From positions 1-37,306 of the forward strand of contig CAIRCM010000124.1 of NCBI GenBank assembly GCA_903877125.1: a stretch of DNA of 37,306 nucleotides, read 5' to 3'. The stretch's first letter is position 1; every line of letters begins with the position of its first letter. Origin of the DNA: an uncultured Acetobacteraceae bacterium (GTDB lineage: Bacteria > Pseudomonadota > Alphaproteobacteria > Acetobacterales > Acetobacteraceae). Both the position numbers and the translations under genes were made by a program. Under the pieces are notes generated by a model. The model was not told where the DNA came from, did not search any database, and was given only the letters and a program-made list of their open reading frames with translations. Below, one piece after another: positions 26,269 to 34,643 of the stretch.

Positions 26269-27225
26269 TCACGCGCGCTCCGCCGAGCGGCCAAACAGGC
26301 CTTGGGGGCGCAGCAGGACGATCAGCAGAAACACGATGAAGATCATCGCGTTCTGCAATTGCGGCGGCAGCACGAGGGCGGAAAACTGCTGCACGAACCC
26401 CACCGTCAGCCCGCCCCAGAAAGCCCCCATGATCGAGCCGATGCCACCCAGCACCACGCCGGAATACATGATGATGACGTAGTCGAAGCCGACGAATGGA
26501 CCGAACGACAGATAGGTGGCCATCAGACCGCCGGCGATCGCTGTGATGCCGCAGCCCATGCCGAACGCCATACGATAGTAATTATCAACATTGATGCCCA
26601 TGTAAGTCGCGGCCGTCGGGTTGTCCGCGGCAGCGCGCAGGGCCTTGCCGATGCGGGTGAACTCCATGACGAAATACAACGCCAACGCGGTCGCGATGGC
26701 CACGGCGCAGGCGATCAGTTTCGCCTTGTTCAGAAAGACCGTGGCATCGCCATAGCCCAGCCCGACTTCGATGGCGCTCGATGAAAGCGGGGTACGGACG
26801 GTGAAGGGGGTGGAGCCAAAAACGATCATCCCGCCGTTCTGCAAAATCAGGCTGATGCCGAGGGTGACGATCAACTGGCCGAAATGCCCGTCATCGATCG
26901 ATCCGGCGGTTTTCAATCCCGAAACGCGGGAGATCAGGAACTTATGCAGCAAGGCGCCCACGATGAACACGATCGGCCCCGCCAGGATCGCGCCGACGAA
27001 CGGACCGATATAGGGACCAAGGAAGGCCAGGATGCCGCCGCCGGTCACCAAATAAAGGCTGGCGAACATCCCGAGCATGAGTATCTCGCCCTGGGCGAAG
27101 TTGACGACCTTCATGATGCCGAAGATCAATCCCAGGCCGATGCACATCAGGCCGTAGATACAGCCGATCGTGATCCCCGCGGTGAGCGCGTTCGCCACAT
27201 TCTCGATCAGACTCTCGATGTCCAC
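26269..27225 (-). CDS. livH: LivH-type branched-chain substrate ABC permease
   Basis: The product is 318 aa with about eight membrane helices, starting at GTG after AGGAGG. The family segments ALTAGITIGCIYGLMCIGL, MKVVNFAQGEILMLGMF and GKALRAAADNPTAATYMGI are clear, and GIGSIMGAFWGG lies near the end. It pairs with the LivM half of the next gene to form the membrane channel. As the first gene of the operon, its upstream region (27226-27316, shared with the divergent aminotransferase) should hold the promoter; I see no strong consensus there. Confidence 0.94.
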   Translation of the reverse strand: MDIESLIENVANALTAGITIGCIYGLMCIGLGLIFGIMKVVNFAQGEILMLGMFASLYLVTGGGILAFLGPYIGPFVGAILAGPIVFIVGALLHKFLISRVSGLKTAGSIDDGHFGQLIVTLGISLILQNGGMIVFGSTPFTVRTPLSSSAIEVGLGYGDATVFLNKAKLIACAVAIATALALYFVMEFTRIGKALRAAADNPTAATYMGINVDNYYRMAFGMGCGITAIAGGLMATYLSFGPFVGFDYVIIMYSGVVLGGIGSIMGAFWGGLTVGFVQQFSALVLPPQLQNAMIFIVFLLIVLLRPQGLFGRSAERA

Positions 27226-27316
27226 GTTGCCTCCTGAATAGCGCCGCGGGTCTTAGCTTGAGGGGGGTGATGGGGCAAGCCTGACTGGGGTATGATGCGG
27301 ATCGAAGGAGCCCGAC

Positions 27317-28492
27317 ATGACCGTGAAACCGCGTGGCCGTCAGTTTTTCGCCAATCCCGGCCCGACCAACATTCCCGACAGCGTGCTGCGTGCGTTGGAC
27401 CGGCCCAGCGTCGACTTCATGGATCCGGAGTTCGTCGCCGTTTACGACGAAGCCTTCGCCGGGGTGAAGCGTGTGCTGCGGACCGGGCAGTCCTTGTTTA
27501 TGTATAACGCCTCCGGCCATGGCGCGTGGGAGGCAAGCCTCAGCAACATGTTCTCGCCCGGCGAAAAAATCCTGGTCATCGAGACCGGCTTTTTCTCCGA
27601 CGACTGGGCCGCGATGGGCCGCGCATTCGGGCTGGAAGTCGAAATGGTGCCCGCCGACCGTCGGCGCGGCGTCGATTTCGCCGCGCTGCGCGCCGTGCTC
27701 GCCGCCGATACCGCGCATGCGATCAAGGGCGTGTGCGTGGTGCACAATGAAACCGCGACCGGCCTGATGATCCCGTTGCCCGAGGTCCGCGCCGCCATCG
27801 ATGAAACCGGCCACCCCGCGCTGTTCCTGGTGGACACGATCTCCTCCCTCGGTTCGCTCGAATACCGGATGGACGACTGGAAGATCGACTGCACCGTCGG
27901 CGGCTCCCAAAAAGGGCTGATGCTGCCAACCGGCATGAGCTTCACGGGTGTTTCCGCGAAAGGCATGGCCGCGCACCGCAAAGCCGGCTTGAAGCGCTTC
28001 TACTTCGACTGGACGATGATGGAAAAGCGCGCACAGAAAAGCTTTATCGGTACACTGCCGGTCAACATGTTCTACGGCCTGCGCGAATCCATCCGCCTGC
28101 TGGAGGAAGAAGGCCTCGACAACGTCACCGCCCGCCATCATCGCCTCGCCGAGGCAACCCGGCGCGCGGTCAAGGTCTGGTCGGCGAACAACGGCCCGCA
28201 ACTGTTCTGCATGTCGCCGGACCGGTATTCCGACTCGGTCACCGCCATCCTGATGCCCGAGGGCTATGACGCCGAAGCCATCCGCCGCTGCTGCCGCTGG
28301 AAGTTCAACGTCTCCCTCGGTGGCGGTTTGGGCGCCCTCGGCGGCAAAGTCTTCCGCATCGGCCACCTCGGCGACCTCAACGAGCCAATGCTGCTCGGCG
28401 CGATCGCCGCAGTGGAAATGGCGCTGCGGGTCGAGGGCGTGCCGCACGGGCGCGGCGGGGTCGAAGCGGCGATGGATTATCTCGCCGCCTGA
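27317..28492 (+). CDS. Class V aminotransferase, serine/alanine-glyoxylate type
   Basis: The product is 391 aa after AAGGAG. Key segments are FANPGPTNIP at the start, YNASGHGAWEA (phosphate-binding region), ETATGLMIPL, LVDTISSLGS with D173, and the PLP Lys in GGSQKGLMLP (K199). This is the serine-glyoxylate/alanine-glyoxylate branch of fold-type I enzymes, which turn serine and glyoxylate into hydroxypyruvate and glycine. Hydroxypyruvate is the Hyi substrate encoded at 15207-15986, so the two loci could belong to one glyoxylate network. (S)-ureidoglycine-glyoxylate activity is an alternative, given the nearby HyuA. A pyridoxal kinase gene lies 1.2 kb away. Confidence 0.88.
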   Translation: MTVKPRGRQFFANPGPTNIPDSVLRALDRPSVDFMDPEFVAVYDEAFAGVKRVLRTGQSLFMYNASGHGAWEASLSNMFSPGEKILVIETGFFSDDWAAMGRAFGLEVEMVPADRRRGVDFAALRAVLAADTAHAIKGVCVVHNETATGLMIPLPEVRAAIDETGHPALFLVDTISSLGSLEYRMDDWKIDCTVGGSQKGLMLPTGMSFTGVSAKGMAAHRKAGLKRFYFDWTMMEKRAQKSFIGTLPVNMFYGLRESIRLLEEEGLDNVTARHHRLAEATRRAVKVWSANNGPQLFCMSPDRYSDSVTAILMPEGYDAEAIRRCCRWKFNVSLGGGLGALGGKVFRIGHLGDLNEPMLLGAIAAVEMALRVEGVPHGRGGVEAAMDYLAA

Positions 28493-28501
28493 CCCGCCAG
28501 G

Positions 28502-29071
28502 TCAGCGTCGTTCGAGGATCAGGTAAATCAGCGCCTCGGCCGAAGGGTCGGGGTTTTCCACCCCATGCGGGACATCGGTGCGGCAACTGCAACTGTCGCC
28601 CGCGACGAGCTCGGCGGTCTCGTCACCAACCGTGACGCGGACGGTGCCGGTGGCGACGTGCATATGCTCGATCGTCCCGGCAGCATGGGCGGCGGACGGG
28701 CCCAATACCGTGGCTGGCGGAATCCGATACCGCACGAAATCGATGCGGCTGCCCGGCGTTTCCGGCCCCAGACTGGCCCAGGGCGCCGGGTGTTCGCCGC
28801 CCGCACCCTCACCCCGACGCAGAACCAGTATGCGCGGCGCCGCGCCGGATACCCCGTCGATCAGTTCGGCGACGCCAACCCCCAGCGCCTGCGCCAACCG
28901 CACCACCGACGTCACGGTCGGCGACTTCGCGCCCCGTTCGATGTCCGAGATCATCGAAGCCGACATGCCGCTGCGCGTGGCCAATGCCCGCAAGCTCAAA
29001 CCGGCCGTCTCGCGCCGCTGCTTGACGGCGTGACCGATTCGTTCGGCGATGTCGTTCTCTAAAGTTGACAT
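28502..29071 (-). CDS. XRE-cupin transcriptional regulator
   Basis: The product is 189 aa from MSTLENDIAERIG, with GAGG five bases before the ATG; the longer frame crosses the divergent promoter and is rejected. Residues about 12-66 are an HTH_3 domain (LSLRALATRSGMSASMISDI, then ERGAKSPTVTSVVRLAQALG). Residues about 105-187 form a C-terminal cupin (GTIEHMHVATGTVRVTVG, then DVPHGVENP) that would sense a small ligand. This architecture (PuuR/SutR type) usually represses its own gene and adjacent catabolic genes. It is divergent from the two-cupin gene with 49 bases between starts, which is the obvious control region. It converges on the aminotransferase gene. Confidence 0.9.
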   Translation of the reverse strand: MSTLENDIAERIGHAVKQRRETAGLSLRALATRSGMSASMISDIERGAKSPTVTSVVRLAQALGVGVAELIDGVSGAAPRILVLRRGEGAGGEHPAPWASLGPETPGSRIDFVRYRIPPATVLGPSAAHAAGTIEHMHVATGTVRVTVGDETAELVAGDSCSCRTDVPHGVENPDPSAEALIYLILERR

Positions 29072-29093
29072 ATTATCCTCTATAGTGCACAAT
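29065..29093 (+). promoter_or_regulatory. Promoter for the two-cupin gene, overlapping the start of the divergent regulator
   Basis: TTGACA (29065-29070) is followed after 17 bases by CACAAT (29088-29093), with transcription predicted near 29100, just before AAGGAGG. The -35 lies over the first codons of the divergent XRE-cupin gene. The near-palindrome ATAGTGCACAAT (29082-29093) covers the -10 and is a plausible operator for that regulator. Confidence 0.5.
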
Positions 29094-29120
29094 CCGCCCG
29101 CCAAGCAAGGAGGACAGACC

Positions 29121-29681
29121 ATGGACCAGACCGCATTCGCCGCCGACCTGCGGCGCGAAGGATATCGTCCCGTGAACACGAGTGTGCGGCCGAACCTGGT
29201 CGTGCCCAATCATTGCCATGACTTCGATGCCAAAGTGCTTGTCCTCGGTGGCGAGATCACGATCACCCGCGACAATTGCCCGACCACCTTCCGGGCCGGC
29301 CAGTGTTTCGAGGTTCTGGAAGGCACTATGCACGCCGAGCATGTCGGGCCGGAAGGGGTGGCGTTGTTGTCGGGGCGGCGACGCAACGGCGGATCGCTCA
29401 CCCGCGAGGCCTTCGAAAGCGACCTGCGCCGCGAAGGCTTCGACATCGTCAACGGCGGCCAGCAGCCCAACTTCGCCGAAGACCTCCACGCCCACGATTT
29501 CGACGCTCGGATCATGGTGCTTTCGGGTGAGATCACGGTCTGCCGCGATGGCAAGGCGGAGGTTTTCCACGCCGGCGACCACTGCGAGATTCCCGCCCTC
29601 TGTCAGCATACGACGCAGGTGGGGCCGCAAGGCGTTGCCTATATGGTTGGCAAGGCCTGCCGCCGTTCGGCGGTGAATTAG
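29121..29681 (+). CDS. Tandem-duplicated two-cupin protein
   Basis: The product is 186 aa after AAGGAGG. It is made of two cupin domains that align with each other at an offset of 92 residues: FAADLRREGYRPVN with FESDLRREGFDIVN, HCHDFDAKVLVLGGEITI with HAHDFDARIMVLSGEITV, and FRAGQCFEVLEGTMH with FHAGDHCEIPALCQH. Each domain keeps metal-binding His residues (H31, H33, H71; H123, H125, H163). No enzyme family can be named; small cupins of this type act as isomerases, dioxygenase relatives or metabolite binders. It is controlled, by position, by the divergent XRE-cupin regulator, and is followed after seven bases by the convergent pyridoxal kinase stop. Confidence 0.85.
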   Translation: MDQTAFAADLRREGYRPVNTSVRPNLVVPNHCHDFDAKVLVLGGEITITRDNCPTTFRAGQCFEVLEGTMHAEHVGPEGVALLSGRRRNGGSLTREAFESDLRREGFDIVNGGQQPNFAEDLHAHDFDARIMVLSGEITVCRDGKAEVFHAGDHCEIPALCQHTTQVGPQGVAYMVGKACRRSAVN

Positions 29682-29687
29682 CAAACG

Positions 29688-30548
29688 CTATATGGCGGTC
29701 GGCACGAATATATCGCGCGGCGCAACGAATTCCTCTTGCGCCGCGACCATCGCGATCTCCCGCCTGCCCAGTTCGGCGGTGCATCGTAACAAACCGTAGA
29801 CCGAGGACCCGGCCGCGCCGAGTGCCGCCGCCGCCGATCCCGTGCGCAGCCGATGGAACAGAAACAAAGCGGCGATCGCGTCGCCCGCACCGTTCACCGC
29901 GACCGGCAACCGTGGCGTTCGCAACTGCCAGAACGCGCCGCCCTCCGCTGCGACCATGTCGATATGGTCGCGCGGCGTCGCTTCTGTCTCCAGACTTGTC
30001 AGCAGCACGCAGCGCAATCCATCCGGTCGCATCATCGCCCGCAGCCGTTCCGCCGCCAGCTTCACCGCATCGAGCGTCGGGCATTCCATGCCGGTGAGCC
30101 GTTCCAGTTCGAACCGGTTCGGGGTGGCGATGTCGGCCTGGGGCAGGGCGGTTTCGCGCATGAGATCCTCGATCCCGTGGCGCACGTAAATGCCCGTCTC
30201 GAAATCCCCGATCACTGGGTCGCAGCAGTAAATCGCATGCGGATTCGCCGCTCGCACGGTTTCCACCGCGTGCAGAATCGCCGAACCGATGCCCGCGTCG
30301 CCCATATAGCCCGACAGCACCGCATCGCACCGGGTGAGCGCGCCGCGCGCGCCAATGCCGTCGATCAACGCCCGGACCATCGCCCCAGTGTAGACTTGCC
30401 CGGTCCACTGCCCGTAGCCCGTATGGTTGGAGAACTGCACGGTATTGATCGACCAGACCTCGGCGCCGAGGCGCTGTAGCGGGAACACCGCACTGGCATT
30501 GCCGACGTGGCCGTACGCGACCCAGGACTGGATGGACAGGATGTTCAT
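29688..30548 (-). CDS. pdxY: Pyridoxal kinase
   Basis: The product is 286 aa starting at MNILSIQSWVAYGHVGNASA, matching the PdxY/PdxK length and N-terminus exactly; the longer frame overlaps the upstream gene. Diagnostic segments are LSGYMGDAGIG, YCCDPVIGD, ATPNRFELERLTG and the ATP/anion-hole motif VNGAGDAIAALFLF. It phosphorylates pyridoxal (and perhaps other B6 vitamers) to PLP in the salvage route. Its ATG overlaps the upstream acyltransferase stop as ATGA, so the two are coupled although functionally unrelated. PLP supply for the nearby class V aminotransferase is a reasonable link. Confidence 0.94.
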   Translation of the reverse strand: MNILSIQSWVAYGHVGNASAVFPLQRLGAEVWSINTVQFSNHTGYGQWTGQVYTGAMVRALIDGIGARGALTRCDAVLSGYMGDAGIGSAILHAVETVRAANPHAIYCCDPVIGDFETGIYVRHGIEDLMRETALPQADIATPNRFELERLTGMECPTLDAVKLAAERLRAMMRPDGLRCVLLTSLETEATPRDHIDMVAAEGGAFWQLRTPRLPVAVNGAGDAIAALFLFHRLRTGSAAAALGAAGSSVYGLLRCTAELGRREIAMVAAQEEFVAPRDIFVPTAI

Positions 30549-31711
30549 GACGGTGAAACAACAGTTGAGTGTCGGCCGATCCCGCGCGCTACCCGGCGTC
30601 CCAATTGGCGGGCCGGGAGTTCGATCCAACGATACATGGGGTCAGCCCAAAACAGGGACACCATAGCGGTGGCGGCGATGATCCCGCCATGGACGATCGT
30701 CGCTTCCTCGGCCGCCGCACCGGCGGCGGCGCGCCAACCCAATTGAACGAGGGTGAATGCCAAAAGGTGCCAAAGGTAGATGGTGTAGGATCGTTCCCTC
30801 ACCAAGTTGAGTGCCCGCGAAACCCAGCCGAAACCTTGAAAAACATCCCGGTTCGCCGACGCGATATAAACCGACACGACGCCGCACAGCAGCGTCAGCG
30901 ACGATGCCAGATGCATCGGTTCGAGAATGGCGGGCAGAAGAACGACGGCGGCTATTGGCCCGACGAACAGCCCCACGCGGGACACGAGATTGAAAGACCG
31001 GGCCGGCCGGGCCAGGCGCTCCGTCAGCAGGCAGATGCCCACGCCCCAGAACAAACCGTCGACCCGCACCCACCATGCCAGGCCACGAAACTGCCCGCGG
31101 TCCAGAAAGGCAAACAATGCGATGACGGCGGCCGAAAGGACCAGCAGGCGGCGGCGGCTGTTGAGCGTCAGCAGCAGGATCGGCAGCAGGACATAGAACT
31201 GCTCTTCGAGCGACAGGCTCCAGTAATGTGCCAGAAGCGTGATCGGCTCCTTGGCCATCACCCGCTGATAACCCCATATATTCATATAGTTCAGCAGCGC
31301 GGCGGCGGCAGACGGCCCGTAGGCCGCTGGGGCGCCGTTGCCGGACAGTGGCGCCAGATCGCCAAACGCGGCCACCGCGGCCAGAGTAGCGATCACGGCG
31401 GCAGTCGCCGCGGGCCAGAGCCGGAAGACCCGCCGCACCCAAAACCGCTTGATGACGGTCACGGCCTCCCCCGGCGCCGCGCGTGCCAACTCCGTTCGGA
31501 GCGATCTGGCGATGACAAACCCGCTGATCGCGAAAAACAAATCGACCCCGTAGCCGAAGCCGAACGGCGAGACGACCCTGAACGTCGCATCGGCCCAGGG
31601 AAAGAGAAACGGTAGATGGGCGATCAGAACCAAAATGATCGACACGCCTCGCAAGGTTTGGATGTCGTCGATTTTCGAACCGCTGTCCGCCGGCGCGACG
31701 GGTGCCGTCAC
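30545..31711 (-). CDS. Acyltransferase family 3 (OafA-like) membrane protein
   Basis: The product is 388 aa from GTG (31709-31711), nine bases after GGAG; a TTG two codons upstream is too close to that site. About ten membrane helices are present. The family motifs are IQTLRGVSIILVLIAHL (R and catalytic His), FFAISGFVIARSL, VKRFWVRRVFRLWP-like segment (KRFWVRRVFRLWPA) and HYWSLSLEEQFYVLLPILLL. These enzymes transfer acetyl or other acyl groups to O-antigen, exopolysaccharide or lipids at the membrane. No glycan cluster is nearby, so the acceptor is unknown. It is divergent from the methyltransferase gene and coupled to pdxY. Confidence 0.92.
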   Translation of the reverse strand: MTAPVAPADSGSKIDDIQTLRGVSIILVLIAHLPFLFPWADATFRVVSPFGFGYGVDLFFAISGFVIARSLRTELARAAPGEAVTVIKRFWVRRVFRLWPAATAAVIATLAAVAAFGDLAPLSGNGAPAAYGPSAAAALLNYMNIWGYQRVMAKEPITLLAHYWSLSLEEQFYVLLPILLLTLNSRRRLLVLSAAVIALFAFLDRGQFRGLAWWVRVDGLFWGVGICLLTERLARPARSFNLVSRVGLFVGPIAAVVLLPAILEPMHLASSLTLLCGVVSVYIASANRDVFQGFGWVSRALNLVRERSYTIYLWHLLAFTLVQLGWRAAAGAAAEEATIVHGGIIAATAMVSLFWADPMYRWIELPARQLGRRVARGIGRHSTVVSPS

Positions 31712-31857
31712 GCCCAACTGCTCCGCGTGTTCGCTCGGCCCGGCGACGCGGTATGGAACTTGCTGCGCATGGTAGCGATACTATGGACGGGCCATTGGGG
31801 ACGCAACCGCCCCGCGGTCGCTTGCGCGGGAAATGTGCCGTCGCTACACACCCGCTC

Positions 31858-32823
31858 ATGGACCTGCAGCGCACATCCGAACACTGGGACAGCCACCACT
31901 TTTCCGACGATTTTCTGCGTGCGGAATGGTCGTTTCACCCCGAGGCCAAAGCCCGCCTGCACCGTCAGCTTGGGGCGCCGTCGCGTGAGGCATGGTTTCA
32001 CAACACCTATCTCGCGGGACGCACCGGTTTGCGGGCGCTTGGCGTCGGTGTCGGCCGGGCAGTCACCGAAATCAACATCCTCTCCCTCGGTGCGATCGAT
32101 CGCTACGATCTTTACGATCTGAGCCCAGCCGCACTGGCCGACGGCAAGCGGTACGCGGAAAGCCGCGGGCTGGCCGACAAGGCAAATTTCATCTGCGCGG
32201 ACTTCCAACTGGCCGATATCCCCGATGGCTCGTACGATGTCATCACGTTCATCGCATCGTTGCATCATATCGAACAGCTTGAGCCGACGCTCGAGAAATG
32301 CCGCCGTGCCCTCGCCCCCGGCGGCGTGTTGTGGGCGGCGGAATACATCGGGCCCGATTACTTCGACTATCCGGCAGCGCACACGATGCTGGCCCGGAAG
32401 ATGTGGCCCCTTCTCGATCCCGCGATCCGCAAGACCTGGATTCCCGAGCTGCTGTTTCCCTCGGTGGCAGACGTGATCGCGGTCGATCCGACCGAGAGCG
32501 TGCATTCCTCCGACATTCCCCGCGCCATGCGGGCCGTGTTCAAGGACGTGACGGTCATTCCAACATACGGGACCTTCGCCGCGATCCTGTTCTGGGGGTT
32601 GAACTACGACCCGCTTTGGGACACGCCCGAGGGCAACATGGCCGCGCGTCATATCATGGAACTGGATACCGCGTTGATCGACAGCGGCGCCCTGCCGCAT
32701 TACTTCGCCTATCTGATCGCGCGCCGCCCCACCCGTCGGCAGGCACTCGCCCGGGCGTTCGGCCTCGACCCTTATGGACAGACCTATCGCAAGCTGCAGA
32801 GGTTGTTGCATCGCGCGGGGTGA
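31858..32823 (+). CDS. SAM-dependent methyltransferase (class I, Methyltransf_11-like)
   Basis: The product is 321 aa from MDLQRTSEHWDSHHFSDDF; the open frame continues 52 codons upstream, but that stretch has no protein-like character. Motif I is unusual: it reads INILSLGAIDRYDLYDLSP, where class I enzymes have a Gly-rich loop, though the acidic residue after beta-2 (YDLYDLSP) is kept. Later motifs are clear: NFICADFQLADIPDGSYDVI, ASLHHIEQLE and LAPGGVLWAAEYIG. The C-terminal 120 residues form an added domain (GPDYFDYPAAHTMLARKMW and on). No Shine-Dalgarno is evident. The substrate is unknown. Confidence 0.8.
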   Translation: MDLQRTSEHWDSHHFSDDFLRAEWSFHPEAKARLHRQLGAPSREAWFHNTYLAGRTGLRALGVGVGRAVTEINILSLGAIDRYDLYDLSPAALADGKRYAESRGLADKANFICADFQLADIPDGSYDVITFIASLHHIEQLEPTLEKCRRALAPGGVLWAAEYIGPDYFDYPAAHTMLARKMWPLLDPAIRKTWIPELLFPSVADVIAVDPTESVHSSDIPRAMRAVFKDVTVIPTYGTFAAILFWGLNYDPLWDTPEGNMAARHIMELDTALIDSGALPHYFAYLIARRPTRRQALARAFGLDPYGQTYRKLQRLLHRAG

Positions 32824-32828
32824 AGGCT

Positions 32829-33186
32829 TCAAGGGCCAGTGGTTGAACCGGCAATGTAGCGCCGGAGCCCATCCTTGAGCATCGGCGCCCCGAAATTCAT
32901 CAGCAGCGCCAGGCGGCAGGCCGTGAACCGAAGGTCGGTACGGGTTTGCTTCTCATGCACCGCTAGCAGATTTTCGACGGATTTGAGTTCAAGCAGCACC
33001 TCGTCCTCCACAATCGCAGCGGCAACGAAGCTCATCCCGTCGTAAACGAGGCCGATTCTGACCTCCTGCCGTACATGGAGACCGGCTTTCCGCAGTTCAT
33101 CGGTCAGACAGTCGGCAGATATGCTTTCCAACAAGCCGGGGGCCTATGATCTTGTCGGTGAGGAAGGGGCCGGGTTCATGCGACAT
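32829..33186 (-). pseudogene. GxxExxY-family protein gene with internal deletion and frameshift
   Basis: The last 100 codons (frame ending 32829) match the C-terminal part of the GxxExxY family: LHVRQEVRIGLVYDG, LLELKSVENLLAVHE and LLMNFGAPMLKDGLRRYI. The normal N-terminus lies just upstream in another frame: ATG at 33184-33186 starts MSHEPGPFLTDKIIG. Between IIG and PGLLES about ten residues expected in the family (AAIEVHRxLG-like) are missing, and one extra C in a five-C run (near 33138-33142) breaks the frame. The Tyr of the eponymous motif is also Ser (GLLESIS). The function of the family is unknown. If the extra C is a sequencing error, a shortened in-frame protein would remain. Confidence 0.75.
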
Positions 33187-33210
33187 CACCGGCGTATTAA
33201 GGCAGATCGG

Positions 33211-33226
33211 TTAACAAACCGTTAAC
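33211..33226. promoter_or_regulatory. Exact CtrA-type box (TTAA-N7-TTAAC)
   Basis: TTAACAAACCGTTAAC contains TTAA, seven bases, TTAAC, the consensus for the alphaproteobacterial cell-cycle regulator CtrA. It also lies in a palindrome, GGTTAAC-AAACC-GTTAACC (33209-33227). It is 25 bases upstream of the original start of the GxxExxY gene and 87 bases beyond the amidohydrolase stop, so any control would be of the GxxExxY locus. TTAA is rare in this GC-rich window, which makes chance occurrence less likely but not excluded. Confidence 0.45.
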
Positions 33227-33313
33227 CCGCAAGGCCACTTTCCGTCCATCGACCGTTTTTTTTGCGCAGAGCCCGCAGACCCAGGCGCCGCCCGAGGCCC
33301 CCCCCCGCGTGAA

Positions 33314-34156
33314 CTACCCCTTCGCCGGTGACCACCCGTACGCCTTCGCGCAGGCCCCGCCCATGAGCATCGCCCGCTCGCTCGCGCTCAACCGGTCGGT
33401 CAACCGGAACGGCTCGACCGCCTGTTCGTAGTTCACGCAGGCGAAGGCTCGGGTCCAATCCGTGCCCCACAGGCATCGCTCGAATCCCCAGGCGTCGAAC
33501 ACACGCGCCAGCGGGTCCCAGATGTCGGGGAAGGGGAAGGGTTTGTGCGACAGCGTGCACGCCCCGCTGACTTTGATCACCGCGTTCGACCGCTTCGCCA
33601 GCTCCAGCACTTTCGGCAGGTCCGCCCAGGGCTCGGCGGCCGCCGGCGGCTCATGCGGCTGCACCAGTGCCAGATGGTCGATGATGAACCGTGTTTGGGG
33701 ATACCGGTCGAGCAATGCGGTCCCGACTTCCAGGTTTCCCCAGAACAGCACATTCACCGGGAAATCGTATTGCACGGCGGCTTTGCAGATGCGCTCGATC
33801 CCCGGATCGGTCGCCTGCCGGCCGGATTCCTTCGGCAGCATGATCCGGATCCCGACCGTGCCCGGCGTCTCCTTCCAGGCCGCGACAACATCGGCCACCG
33901 CGGGATCGTCGGGGTCGACCGGCTTGACCAGCGCGAACTTGCCCGGGTGCGCCTTCTGCACCGCCACCGCATACGAGGCATCGAAGCGATACATCGCGAA
34001 TGGGGAGATAAAGATCGCCCCATCCACCCCAACCTTGTCCATCGCCGCGACCATCTCGTCGCCGGTGACATGCGCCGGCCAGTTCGGCACGTTCGCCCAC
34101 GGCCGCTTTGGCGTGTTGGCCTCGTAGGCGTGGATCTGTGAATCGATGATGGTCAT
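33314..34156 (-). CDS. Amidohydrolase_2-family TIM-barrel hydrolase
   Basis: The product is 280 aa with GAGGAG nine bases before the ATG. It opens with IIDSQIHAYEANTPKRPW (the Q-I-H form replaces the usual HxH), followed by GIRIMLPKESGR, RFIIDHLALVQPHEPP with the metal/active-site His, VIKVSGACTLSHK and RCLWGTDWTRAFA with the catalytic Asp. This is the amidohydrolase_2 family that includes 2-pyrone-4,6-dicarboxylate lactonase and decarboxylases of the ACMSD type. The substrate is unknown. It stands alone. Confidence 0.88.
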   Translation of the reverse strand: MTIIDSQIHAYEANTPKRPWANVPNWPAHVTGDEMVAAMDKVGVDGAIFISPFAMYRFDASYAVAVQKAHPGKFALVKPVDPDDPAVADVVAAWKETPGTVGIRIMLPKESGRQATDPGIERICKAAVQYDFPVNVLFWGNLEVGTALLDRYPQTRFIIDHLALVQPHEPPAAAEPWADLPKVLELAKRSNAVIKVSGACTLSHKPFPFPDIWDPLARVFDAWGFERCLWGTDWTRAFACVNYEQAVEPFRLTDRLSASERAMLMGGACAKAYGWSPAKG

Positions 34157-34498
34157 GCTGGCACGCTCCTCTGTTGCGAGGGAGCTTGCCGGTCACCGGA
34201 GGTGTCTGTCCAGAGCCGGCCCGCGTGCTTTCCCGGTGCGGATCGATGGCGCCGGCGTATGCCGGCTGGATGTCGATCGCGGTGCCGCCCGGGTCGAGTG
34301 CGCATGGGCCGAATGCCCAAGACGCGCCTGCGCGAGCGATTGCCGAGCAGTTCGCTGCCCTCGCGCTATTCCAAATCTCCGCCCCCCGCCGCCGCCACCG
34401 CGATATCCGTTCATCCCGGCCCAGCGTGTAAGGCTATGGGGATATCGGAACCGGAACTATATAGGAAATGGCAACGGTTTCAGATGGATAAAAGAGAC

Positions 34499-34555
34499 AA
34501 CAGGCGGGCCACGACCGACGATGATGAGCACTATGTCTACGCTATAGCCCTATGA
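34499..34555 (+). repeat. C-terminal coding tail, copy 1 (…HYVYAIAL-stop)
   Basis: Nineteen codons read NRRATTDDDEHYVYAIAL and TGA. The same tail returns at 37176-37232 and, shorter, at 36345-36383. Differences from copy 3 in the last nine codons are nearly all synonymous (TAT/TAC, GTC/GTT, GCT/GCC), which marks it as the conserved end of a protein family. The rest of the gene is absent or unrecognisable here. I do not know the family. Confidence 0.6.
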
Positions 34556-34626
34556 GGTAGTTGTGCGTCATCTTCATTGGCACGGAGGGATACGCAGCGA
34601 TTTAGGCTTACGCCGATTGCATTTAG

Positions 34627-34643
34627 TACCAGAGAGTGGTACA
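34627..34643. promoter_or_regulatory. higBA operator palindrome
   Basis: GTACCA-GAGAG-TGGTAC is a perfect six-base inverted repeat 25 bases before the higB start. It lies between a possible -35 (TTGCAT, 34617-34622) and -10 (TACACA, 34641-34646), as expected for autorepression by the HigBA complex. Confidence 0.5.

Noticed and set aside
26942-28447. 501-codon minus-strand frame spanning the aminotransferase and part of livH
   Set aside because: It is antisense to a complete PLP enzyme and overlaps the livH frame; no domain is visible.
33256-33263. Run of eight T residues as an intrinsic terminator
   Set aside because: No GC-rich stem precedes it on the + strand, no + strand gene ends nearby, and it reads as A8 for the neighbouring minus-strand genes.
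34251-34266. GCCGGC-GTAT-GCCGGC inverted repeat as an operator
   Set aside because: Six-base GC-only arms are expected by chance at this base composition and no start codon is close.
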